Assembly (NCBI RefSeq): GCF_003073475.1
Contig: NZ_CP029033.1
Location: 1,798,001-1,862,000 of the forward strand
Direction of reading: 5' to 3'
Source of the DNA: Actinobaculum sp. 313
GTDB lineage: Bacteria; Actinomycetota; Actinomycetes; Actinomycetales; Actinomycetaceae
DNA: 64,000 bases
Positions 7,864 to 15,469 of this stretch are shown one piece after another; positions within the stretch are counted from its first letter, which is position 1; each line of letters starts with the position of its first letter. Under the pieces are notes generated by a model. It saw nothing but the letters and a program-made list of their open reading frames with translations, was not told where the DNA came from and searched no databases. Both the position numbers and the translations under genes were made by a program.

Positions 7864-9381
7864 TTATGGCACACGTAGGCGACGAGCGAAAATAACGTCC
7901 GAGTTGTCCTGGTCACCCACTGCGAAGATGCGAGTGGAAACAGCGTGAAATCCAAGTTTCTTGTAGGCCTGCTGCGCGCGACGGTTGCCTTCGTTCGTTC
8001 CGAGCCAGATATAGGGCTCCGCGCCGGTGATCCGCTCCAGCAGCGCCCTGCGAGTGCCGTCCCACAGCAGTTCCTGTGCCCCGGAGCCGCGAGCATATCG
8101 GCGCAGATAGAATTTTGACAACTCTATGAGTTCACCACGGCGTGGAGTTCCCTCTACGACGGCGTCCACCGGCGCGCCTTCGTCTTCGCCCGCGACGCCG
8201 CCTTCATCTCCTTCACCATCGGCGACGGCGACGGCAGCTTCCCCTGTTCGCCCGGGCGGCAGCAGGCACAGCGTGTAGCCAAAGAGCGATTCACCGCGCG
8301 AACCGGGTGAAATGAAACGCTCGCAGGCCTCCCCTTGGCCACCTCCCCAATCGCAGTCGTCCCTCGGGGATGGGCTCTGGCATCCGGCGGCGAGCACTGT
8401 GACCACCCAATGCGGGTCATCGAGATAATCGGCAAAGGCCCGCACCGAGAGGTGTTCGGCAATGAATGCCGTGATATCCGCTTCCGAAAGCCACGGCGGA
8501 CAGGCATCTGGGAAGGTCTCTGCCGCCAACTCCGCCAGCTCCGCAGCCTCAAAAGGCTTGGCCGGGCGCACATGTACCGGAACCGGATGCTTGCACCCAC
8601 GCAAAGCGAGGAAGCCGGATGCCGCAAGGGCTCGTCGCTCTCTTTTGTTCAGTGATGCCGTATCGAGCGCGCGAATCATGTCTGGGCGCCGCGACGCCGT
8701 CCGCGCAAGTGCTTGTTCACGCCGCCATCGGGCCACCGCGCCGTGATCGCCTGAGGCCAACACGCCAGGGATTTCCAAACCGCGCCAAACCGCCGGACGA
8801 GTATAAACGGGGTACTCCAGCAGTCCAGCGGCTCCGTGCGACTCCTCTACCAGTGACTCCGGGTTGCCGACCATGCCTGGAAGCAGACGCCCTACGGCCT
8901 CCACCAATGCAACAGCCGCCACCTCTCCCCCGTTGAGCACATAGTCGCCAAGCGAGTATTCGAAGACGGTTACCCCCTGCTTGGTGTAATACTCGGCGAC
9001 GCGGGCGTCGATGCCCTCATATCTGCCGCAGGCGATGACGATATGCTCTGCGGCTGCCAGGCGTTCACAATCGCGTTGGGTCAGGGGGCGTGCCGAGGGC
9101 GTAGGGATGGCGAGCACCGTTGCGGACGGAACGGGCGTATGCGGCGCATCGTTCCCGCCGAGAAAATCGTCGAGTGCCTTTCCCCAGATATCGGCCCGCA
9201 TCACCATTCCCGCGCCGCCACCGGCAGGGGTGTCATCAACCGTGCGATGCGGATCGTCGGTCCAGTCGCGCAGATCGTGGCACGCGACATCAAGAAGGCC
9301 TCTATTCTGTGCCTTTCCCACCAAGGAGAGATCAAGCACGGAGAAGAACGCGGGGAACACAGAGACGATATCGAAACGCAT
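7864..9381 (-). CDS. trmD: tRNA (guanine37-N1)-methyltransferase TrmD fused to a GNAT acetyltransferase
   Basis: Residues 1 to about 245 are a complete TrmD, which methylates G37 of tRNAs using SAM and prevents frameshifting: [47 protein letters not shown] and the trefoil-knot [14 protein letters not shown]. After [10 protein letters not shown] the frame continues with about 250 further residues forming a GNAT fold: an N-terminal strand ([18 protein letters not shown]), an acidic low-complexity insert, motif [19 protein letters not shown] with the acetyl-CoA loop, and motif [15 protein letters not shown]. No stop separates the domains. The ATG overlaps the expected rimM stop as TGATG. The acetylation target is unknown. 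Confidence 0.93.
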   Translation of the reverse strand: MRFDIVSVFPAFFSVLDLSLVGKAQNRGLLDVACHDLRDWTDDPHRTVDDTPAGGGAGMVMRADIWGKALDDFLGGNDAPHTPVPSATVLAIPTPSARPLTQRDCERLAAAEHIVIACGRYEGIDARVAEYYTKQGVTVFEYSLGDYVLNGGEVAAVALVEAVGRLLPGMVGNPESLVEESHGAAGLLEYPVYTRPAVWRGLEIPGVLASGDHGAVARWRREQALARTASRRPDMIRALDTASLNKRERRALAASGFLALRGCKHPVPVHVRPAKPFEAAELAELAAETFPDACPPWLSEADITAFIAEHLSVRAFADYLDDPHWVVTVLAAGCQSPSPRDDCDWGGGQGEACERFISPGSRGESLFGYTLCLLPPGRTGEAAVAVADGEGDEGGVAGEDEGAPVDAVVEGTPRRGELIELSKFYLRRYARGSGAQELLWDGTRRALLERITGAEPYIWLGTNEGNRRAQQAYKKLGFHAVSTRIFAVGDQDNSDVIFARRLRVP

Positions 9382-10144
9382 CAGCTCGCCGCCTCCTCAG
9401 CGGTTTGCTCGCGCTCCGGACCACTGCTATCAGTGCCCGCACTACGATGACTGCTCGAATCTGCCCCCGTGCCTTCCTCCCGATTGGCGCCGTGCTGATC
9501 GCTGCGGCCTCCGGTCGGATTCCGAGCAGTGCGCTGGTCTCCACCGACCGCTCCCGCCCCGTGCTCCGAGGGCGGGGCCTGTCATGCCCATGGGAGTTCC
9601 GGGCGTCGTCGTCGGCCGCACCTACAATGATCAACTCGTCGTCGGAGAAGAGGCCCGGCGGCGCGTCAACCACCACGCAACCGTCATCCAGGTCGACTTC
9701 GGTCACGATCTCACGCGCCATTGGCACGCGCGCGATAAGGCCGTCCGGCTCTCGAACCACCAACAGGTCTTGTGCCGGCATCGGTTCGAGGCCGATGACC
9801 TCACCAAGTGTGTATCCCTCCGGGTCAAGGACCTCCAGCCCTACGAGCTCATGCGCATACCACGCGTCGTCTTCCTCAATTTCGTCTTCGTCGGTTTCCA
9901 CGGTGAGCTTTACGCCACGGATCTGCTCAGCGGCGGTCCGGTTGTGGCACTCAACAAAAGTTGCGTACGTCGCTCCCTTGTACTGGCGTGTACGTTCAAC
10001 GGTCAGCGGTCCGACTTCCGCAGGGTCGGTTTCCAACATTGTTCCAGGAGCGAGCCGACGCTCCGGGATATCCGTGCGCACGTCAAGCCGTACCTCGCCT
10101 TTAAGGCCGTGCGCAGCCCCAATGACTGCTACCGTCAGTTGCAC
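9381..10144 (-). CDS. rimM: 16S rRNA processing protein RimM (frame broken in the tail as read)
   Basis: RimM binds S19 and helps mature the 30S head. N-terminal domain: VAVIGAAHGLKGEVRLDVRT; PRC-barrel: YAHELVGLEVLDPEG ... VVVDAPPGLFSDDE. Start is GTG 10144 with AAAGGGAG upstream. As read, the frame runs on to 9332, giving an Arg-rich tail that overlaps trmD by 50 bases. Adding one base to the G4 run at 9574-9577 switches to a hydrophilic Gly/Ser/Glu tail that stops at TGA 9381-9383, overlapping the trmD ATG as TGATG. The second version has the same coupling as neighbouring genes and is preferred; the tail is not conserved either way. Confidence 0.9.
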
Positions 10145-10503
10145 TGTTTTTCACTCCCTTTGATCCAGACCCGGCCATCGCAGGTTCTACCCTGGATTAC
10201 CCGTCACACGCCTGGCCTAATGCCGTTGCGGCTGCAGTATTCGTACTGCTGATGTCATAGCGTTCGGCAGCTGCACCAGAAGACGCAAGCTAACAGGACG
10301 CAATGCTCTGCGCGGTTTCCACACGTGGACGACACCCACACACCGCACTGCCATAGTATTGACTCCTATCATGGCGGCATTTGCATCCTGATTCCTGCTC
10401 CAGTAGCACCTCAGAGCGTTGCAGACCCACGGCAGACGCCCGCGCGACGGCGTGGTTTCCCCAAACCGTTCGCCTGCCAAATCCATCATGCCGCTACACG
10501 TAA
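10145..10503. other. Non-coding gap between khpA and rimM
   Basis: About 400 bases separate the khpA terminator from rimM. No conserved protein or RNA was recognised. On the minus strand a TAGAAC hexamer about 40 bases before the rimM GTG could be a -10 box. The gap implies that rpsP-khpA and rimM-trmD are separate transcription units here. Confidence 0.5.
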
Positions 10504-10538
10504 GGGCCGACCCGCACATACATGCATCGGGTCGGCCC
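10504..10538 (-). terminator. Terminator hairpin after khpA
   Basis: Perfect 11-base inverted repeat GGGCCGACCCG (10504-10514) and CGGGTCGGCCC (10528-10538) with a 13-base loop, 14 bases past the khpA stop. There is no clear T-run, so it could act as a Rho-independent-like hairpin or an RNA-stabilising end. Confidence 0.6.
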
Positions 10539-10552
10539 CTTACCGATATGAA

Positions 10553-10792
10553 TCAGTCCTCGTCGGTTTCGACGACGTCAATACGCACCGATCCCTTAGA
10601 AGACAGTGCGCTGGTCACGGTACGCAAGGCTTTGGCGGTGCGTCCACCACGCCCGATGACACGCCCCAGGTCATCCGGATTCACACGGATTTCCAACAGC
10701 TCGCCGCGACGCGTGCCGCGGGATTTCACGTGCACGTCATCGGGATTATCCACGATTCCGCGAACCAGATGCTCTAGAGCTTCGGCGAGCAT
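10553..10792 (-). CDS. khpA: KH-domain RNA-binding protein KhpA
   Basis: Single KH-domain protein (79 aa) of the KhpA/YlqC family, an RNA chaperone that partners with KhpB in other Gram-positives. The start [20 protein letters not shown] and the KH core RVNPDDLGRVIGRGGRTAKA (GxxG loop GRGG) are diagnostic. The ATG at 10792 overlaps the rpsP stop as TGATG, so the two are translationally coupled, as in other actinobacteria. Confidence 0.94.
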   Translation of the reverse strand: MLAEALEHLVRGIVDNPDDVHVKSRGTRRGELLEIRVNPDDLGRVIGRGGRTAKALRTVTSALSSKGSVRIDVVETDED

Positions 10793-11283
10793 CAGGCTTC
10801 CTCCTCAGTTTCCGCCGGCGCGTCCTGCGCTCCGGACTGCTCCGCGGAGTCCGCTTCGGCTGCGGCCTTTGCCTCTTCCTCGGCCTTCGCCTTGGCTTCG
10901 GCGGCAGCGGCACGGCGCTTCTCCGCTTCGTTCTGCACCGACTCGGCAGCGGACTTACGGGCCTCTTCCGGATCAACGGTGTCCTTGACCTTCAGACGGC
11001 CACCGCTGTCCTTGATGCCCTTGAACTTCTGCCAGTCGCCGGTCACCTTGAGCTGCGCAAGTACGGGTTCGGTCGGCTGGGCGCCGACGGACAGCCAGTA
11101 CTGCACGCGCTCCGAATCAATATCAATTAGCGAGGGGTTCTCGGTGGGATGGTACTTCCCGATTTCCTCGATGACGCGCCCGTCCCGCTTCTTCCGGGAA
11201 TCAACGACGACGACGCGGTACTGGGGTGCACGGATCTTGCCCATGCGCTTGAGACGAATCTTGACTGCCACTTGTGCGGTCAC
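10792..11283 (-). CDS. rpsP: 30S ribosomal protein S16
   Basis: S16 of the small subunit. The first 90 residues are the conserved protein: [39 protein letters not shown] and [16 protein letters not shown]. The C-terminal 70 residues are a Lys/Ala/Glu-rich, probably helical extension, common in actinobacterial S16. GTG/ATG choice: the frame opens with M-T-A-Q-V-A-V-K and the conserved part follows within five residues. First gene of the rpsP-khpA pair. Confidence 0.96.
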   Translation of the reverse strand: MTAQVAVKIRLKRMGKIRAPQYRVVVVDSRKKRDGRVIEEIGKYHPTENPSLIDIDSERVQYWLSVGAQPTEPVLAQLKVTGDWQKFKGIKDSGGRLKVKDTVDPEEARKSAAESVQNEAEKRRAAAAEAKAKAEEEAKAAAEADSAEQSGAQDAPAETEEEA

Positions 11284-11474
11284 TCCTACTTTCTAAATTG
11301 AAGTGGACGCCCGCCCGACCCGGTGGGAGTCGCGCCAGTCGGTGTCCGAGACACGCACGCACGGGAAGAGAGGGCCCGAGCGCTCGAGTACAAGGCTCAA
11401 TTGTGCCAGATTTGCGCCACTGACGGCAATTGAACTCACGCCGATTGCGGGTGGACTCGCCCACAGCGCACATC

Positions 11475-11643
11475 CAGCATTCCGTACCTCTGGCTTCCAG
11501 CGTTCCATACCTTCGGCTGCAGGCGTCCTCTCCATGGTGTGCCCGCGGGGACAAACACGTTCCGCATGCATGAAGGTCTGGGCTCACCACCGACAACGAG
11601 TAGCGGCGTGATCGCACACGTTTCGCGTGCAAGAAGGTCTGGG
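11475..11643. repeat. Degenerate direct repeats in the rpsP-efflux gene gap
   Basis: The 660-base gap between rpsP and the cation efflux gene is built from imperfect duplications. A 21-base motif CAGCRTTCCRTACCTYYGGCT occurs at 11475-11495 and 11498-11518. A 28-base motif (ACACGTT/TCGC... AAGGTCTGGG) occurs at 11555-11582 and 11616-11643 with three mismatches. Related GCTCCCC(A/G)(C/T)C(C)(A/C)TCGGG pieces lie near 11670 and 11730. No gene was recognised in 11284-11909. Confidence 0.6.
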
Positions 11644-11909
11644 GGCTTCTTCAGTCTGCCGGGAATGCGCTCCCCACCCGTCGGGACTACCGGTACAGGT
11701 CTGCCGGTTCCCCGTCGCAAATGAAAATGCTCCCCGTCCATCGGGGCGACGCGACAGACAGGCGCCTCCGCCTTTCATCAGGGAAACGCTCACTTCGGCC
11801 GGACGAACAACAAGTGGCCCAAGCCACGAACATCTGCTCGCCAGATTCCCCGAACAGCCCGTGGCCGCTCCCCGAACATCGTGCACTTCGGCGCATTTCG
11901 CTGCGGGCC

Positions 11910-11938
11910 TTGGATTCCTCTCCCGCGCCCATAAAAAT
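11910..11938 (+). promoter_or_regulatory. Promoter for a leaderless efflux gene
   Basis: TTGGAT (11910-11915) and a -10-like TAAAAAT (11932-11938) are 16-17 bases apart. Transcription would start about at the GTG 11945, which has no ribosome binding site, so a leaderless mRNA is likely. Confidence 0.5.
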
Positions 11939-11944
11939 AGACCC

Positions 11945-12937
11945 GTGACATCGCCAAACGCTTTCACGCACGCCAGGCTTCTACGCTTCACCTGGCTGTC
12001 TGTGGGCACAGCACTTGCTACCATCGCGTTGAAAACGGGCGCCTACCTACTCACCGAGTCGGTCGGACTGCTCTCCGACGCCGCAGAGTCGGTCGTGAAC
12101 CTCGTGGCAGCACTCGTGGCGCTGTTGGCACTGAAACAAGCAGCAAAACCGGCGGATTCGCGTTACCCCTATGGTCGTTCCAAGGCGGAATACTTCTCCT
12201 CCGCCGTTGAGGGCGCGATGGTATTAGCGGCGGCGGCGTTCATCATCGTGGCAGCCGTGCAACGGCTCTTCGCACCCCACCCCTTGGAGCGCGTTGGTAT
12301 AGGTATGGCTGTGTCCATGACTGCCGCCATCGTCAACGCGATCGTCGGCGTCGTCTTGCTGCGCGCTGGAAGACGCTACGTCTCCCCCACGCTGCGTGCA
12401 GATGGAATGCATCTGCTCACCGATGTCGTCACCAGTGCCGGTGTGCTGCTCGGAGTTGCCCTTGTGGCGGCAACGGGCTGGGACGCCCTCGACCCCATCG
12501 TCGCGTTGCTCGTGGGACTCAACATTATTATCACCGGCGCACGCATGGTCCGCTCCTCGCTCTCCGGACTGATGGATGTAACCCTTCCGGAAGAACAGAA
12601 CCGCGCCATTATTGGCATCCTGCAAGCGCATACGAACAGTGAGATTCGTTTTCATGGGCTGCAGACCCGCGCGGCTGGCCACGACGCCTTCGCCAACGTA
12701 GACCTGCTGGTTCCCGGCATTTGGTCGGTGCGGCGTGGCCACGAACTGGCCGAGGATCTCGCCGACGAGCTTCAGGCGGCGGTTCCGAACCTGCATGTGC
12801 TCATCCATGTGGAGCCAATTGAGGACCCCCGCTCATATGACGACATTCCCGACGGCTACGTGCCCCTGGGCGACGCGGGAACTTACCAGCCGCGCGACCC
12901 CGTGGGTCCGCATGAAGGGCATATGCAAGCCGACTGA
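11945..12937 (+). CDS. Cation diffusion facilitator family efflux transporter
   Basis: CDF proteins export Zn, Fe, Mn or similar divalent metals in exchange for protons. About five or six transmembrane helices are seen in residues 1-210. Family motifs: LLSDAAESVVNLVAAL in TM2, YPYGRSKAEYFSSAVEG after it, and DGMHLLTDVVTSAGVLLG in TM5 with the metal-binding HxxxD pair. A C-terminal cytoplasmic ferredoxin-like domain follows (RFHGLQTRAAGHDAFANVDL ... HVLIHVEP). GTG 11945 is chosen because homology starts at FTHARLLRFTWLSVG and a promoter lies at the right distance; a longer frame from 11627 is unsupported. Metal specificity cannot be told. Confidence 0.9.
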   Translation: MTSPNAFTHARLLRFTWLSVGTALATIALKTGAYLLTESVGLLSDAAESVVNLVAALVALLALKQAAKPADSRYPYGRSKAEYFSSAVEGAMVLAAAAFIIVAAVQRLFAPHPLERVGIGMAVSMTAAIVNAIVGVVLLRAGRRYVSPTLRADGMHLLTDVVTSAGVLLGVALVAATGWDALDPIVALLVGLNIIITGARMVRSSLSGLMDVTLPEEQNRAIIGILQAHTNSEIRFHGLQTRAAGHDAFANVDLLVPGIWSVRRGHELAEDLADELQAAVPNLHVLIHVEPIEDPRSYDDIPDGYVPLGDAGTYQPRDPVGPHEGHMQAD

Positions 12938-13114
12938 GAGGATACACCCACCGGTCTGCGACGGACTATGGTTTATCGACGTCGCCCGCCATTGCCGCGT
13001 TATCATCATCCCGCCAGCGGAGCCAATCTACACACGCCCGTCAGGCGCTACGGACGGAGCGGCAAATCTGGTAGGAGCGAATCGTCGAGTCAGCGTGGAA
13101 GTCACGGTACACCT

Positions 13115-13154
13115 ATGGTCCCATAACAACAGTTGTATGGTCTCACAACAGTTG
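13115..13154. repeat. Short tandem near-repeat between convergent genes
   Basis: ATGGTCYCAYAACAACAGTTG-like sequence occurs twice back to back (about 13115-13135 and 13137-13154; core ACAACAGTTG at 13126-13135 and 13145-13154). It lies just beyond the padR stop, between convergent genes. It may be a transcription end or protein site; nothing decides. Confidence 0.4.
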
Positions 13155-13155
13155 A

Positions 13156-13680
13156 CTACACCTCAGGCAGTCCGAGCATTTGCCGCAGCCATGCCCGTTC
13201 ACTCAGATTCTGTGCACACGCGATTGATATCATTCCTCGCCGGTACACATCATCGAGTTCACTTTCCCGCAGCGGCCGCTCGCCGTCGAAGAAGAAGCTA
13301 CGCGGTGCCTCCAGGAATTCGAGTCGTCGCCGCAAGACGGCCTTCCTCTCCTGCGGGTCGGGAAGCTGGGACAAGAAAGCAAGGATCGTCATGAAACGCG
13401 TGATGTCGGTGATATCGGTGCCGTCTGCATCCCGTAGCCGCTCATGTAGGAACCTCCGCCCCGCGTCGGTGATTCTCAACTCTTGGCGGGTGACGCCGGT
13501 TTTCCCTTCCACCCGGTGCCGCGTGAGAAGACCCTCACTGCGCAGCCGCTTGATCGCCGGATACAGGCTTCCGTCACTCAGATTGCGAGAATAGCCGGAC
13601 AAGCCCATGATCCTCTTGCGCAGCTCGTAGCCGTGCATGGTTTCTTCCGCGAGAAACCCGAGAATCATCAGCGTCAACAT
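13156..13680 (-). CDS. PadR family transcriptional regulator
   Basis: Winged-helix regulator. The N-terminal PadR domain is clear: LMILGFLAEETMHGYELRKR, then LSDGSLYPAIKRLRSEGLLT and RQELRITDAGRRFL. A C-terminal helical dimerisation region (about residues 95-174) is of the Vir/PadR subfamily-2 type. It is divergent from the lipoprotein gene at 13772 with 91 bases between starts, so it may control itself and that gene (inference). PadR proteins commonly respond to small phenolic or drug-like ligands; the ligand here is unknown. Confidence 0.9.
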   Translation of the reverse strand: MLTLMILGFLAEETMHGYELRKRIMGLSGYSRNLSDGSLYPAIKRLRSEGLLTRHRVEGKTGVTRQELRITDAGRRFLHERLRDADGTDITDITRFMTILAFLSQLPDPQERKAVLRRRLEFLEAPRSFFFDGERPLRESELDDVYRRGMISIACAQNLSERAWLRQMLGLPEV

Positions 13681-13771
13681 GCTCTTATGCTACTAGTGCA
13701 CACGGCTGCTCCCTCACCGAAGACATGGAAATTGATGAGTGCCTCGTACCCGCATGAGTCATACTTGATGA

Positions 13772-14821
13772 ATGAGCATTCTCCGGTGCATACGCCGCCG
13801 CGCAGTCGAACCTCGCCGCAGCAGTGGTCTGACTCGAATCCTCGCACTTACCGCAGCCACAATCGCATGTTATGTACTGGTTGCCTGCACGGCGGCCAGC
13901 CCGGTACCCGAGATTCGCACCTCCGCCGGGGCGCCGGCACCCTCGCCCTCGTCGGGTTCCTCTCCTGCCAGGCCTGCAACGCCGCTTAACACTCCGCTGC
14001 GTGGAGTCACACTGGATACCCTGGACGATATCGATGCGTCCGTCGCCGTCATTGGCGACAGCACGGCAGAACTGACGGTGCGCGTGGTCTTTGATCTCGA
14101 TACGTCCCTCGCCGAGTACACGCATGCCTTGGAACAGCTTGATCCAGTCGCCCAAATCATGATGCAAATCGCCGACTCCTCGGAGCTCGCGGACATGAGC
14201 GCGGGGGACGTCACTGCACGTACCGAGGCCGCCATAACGGCCTTCGGGGAGCACGTCGATATCTGGGAGATCGGAAATGAGGTCAACGGCGCATGGGTCG
14301 GTACGTCTCCGGCAGAGATTAACCCCAAGGTGACGGCCGCATATGACGCCGTCGTCGCCCACGGCGGACGTACCGCGCTGACCTTGAACTATTGGCAGTC
14401 ATCACGATGCTACGACCATGGCTGGGAGGATACTCTCGACTACGCAGCCACAGTCAATCTGGATGTTGACTTCGTTTTCCTGTCTGTCTACGAAACGGCC
14501 TGTTCACCGGCACAGCAGCCTACAGCAACGGAGTTGGCCGAGACCTTGAACGAGCTGGGGGCACTATTCCCACAGGCCCGGCTCGGTATCGGAGAAATAG
14601 GTGCGCAAGGTGCCGAAGATGGTCTGCCCAAGGAGCCGACGATACAGGAGAAAACCGCTATCGCCGAGCGCTACTACGGGATGAATGCGGAGTTGAGCGA
14701 GGCTGTTGGCGAACGCTTCGTCGGCGGGTATTTCTGGTGGTACTACTACCAGGATGCTGTGCAAACCAATGGCTCCGACTCACTGCGCGAAACCCTTGAC
14801 AAGCTGACGAGTTCACTGTAA
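13772..14821 (+). CDS. Lipoprotein with TIM-barrel glycosidase-like fold
   Basis: Signal peptide with hydrophobic stretch ILALTAATIACYVLVACTAA gives a lipobox VLVAC near residue 39, so the product is a cell-surface lipoprotein. A Pro/Ala/Ser linker follows, then a domain with the pattern of clan-A glycoside hydrolases: HVDIWEIGNEVNGAWVG (candidate acid/base Glu after Asn) and LGIGEIGAQG (candidate nucleophile Glu), plus a conserved aromatic end GGYFWWYYYQDA. The exact family and substrate are not recognised. No good ribosome binding site precedes ATG 13772; it may be leaderless. Divergent from padR. Confidence 0.75.
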   Translation: MSILRCIRRRAVEPRRSSGLTRILALTAATIACYVLVACTAASPVPEIRTSAGAPAPSPSSGSSPARPATPLNTPLRGVTLDTLDDIDASVAVIGDSTAELTVRVVFDLDTSLAEYTHALEQLDPVAQIMMQIADSSELADMSAGDVTARTEAAITAFGEHVDIWEIGNEVNGAWVGTSPAEINPKVTAAYDAVVAHGGRTALTLNYWQSSRCYDHGWEDTLDYAATVNLDVDFVFLSVYETACSPAQQPTATELAETLNELGALFPQARLGIGEIGAQGAEDGLPKEPTIQEKTAIAERYYGMNAELSEAVGERFVGGYFWWYYYQDAVQTNGSDSLRETLDKLTSSL

Positions 14822-14972
14822 ACGTTACCCTTTCGAATCTTGCCCCACGGGCCAGGCGCCTGCACTCTGCCGTGGACCGCGCCGCTACGTGACGGGGTGT
14901 CCCCCACGGGCCGGCTTGGTCGTCTTAGATGGCCTGCGACGCGGTCCCGGTACGCACCGGCCCGAGAACATA

Positions 14973-15086
14973 ACCAAGCAGAGCACCGGACCAAGCAGAG
15001 CACCGGCGCGCGCAGGTATCGAGGATGGAGACGGACGCGACAGCGGCGCAGCGGTTTAGAGCACCGGCGCGCGCAGGTATCGAGGA
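14973..15086. repeat. 17-bp tandem and 29-bp direct repeats upstream of hppA
   Basis: The 648-base gap 14822-15469 shows no gene. ACCAAGCAGAGCACCGG is repeated head to tail at 14973-14989 and 14990-15006. An overlapping 29-base sequence (14997-15025) recurs exactly at 15058-15086. The remainder is GC-rich without recognisable coding or RNA signature; a TTTGAGG site precedes hppA. Confidence 0.75.
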
Positions 15087-15469
15087 CGCCAGCGCGCGGC
15101 CTGCGACGCTCACCGAGCAGAGGCATCCCGGCACCATAATTCCATCCCGTACGTCCAGCCCTCGCATTGCGTACGCGCCGTCCTTACCCCGCGGTGAGAC
15201 ATCTGTCCAGTGCCCGCGAAGTGAGACACCCGACCGATTCGTCTTGGACCGCGCCGCGGAAGAGCATACGATCAACGTAGTCCGTTTCACACCGGATGCT
15301 CGGGCACGGTCCGCGAGTGCAAGATGACGCAGGTGCGGGATGATATCCACCCCCGGCTGCTAAAATGCGGCGCAATATTGCGCGGTTCGCGGGCCTAGCG
15401 GTGGCACACCACGGCCGCTGGAGGCCGGGTATTCGGGTTCCACGGCACACAATCTAAATTTGAGGTTTC

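Noticed and set aside
9011-10252. Plus-strand frames opposite rimM and trmD
   Set aside because: Antisense shadows of conserved genes, Arg/Ser/Pro-rich, no start signals.
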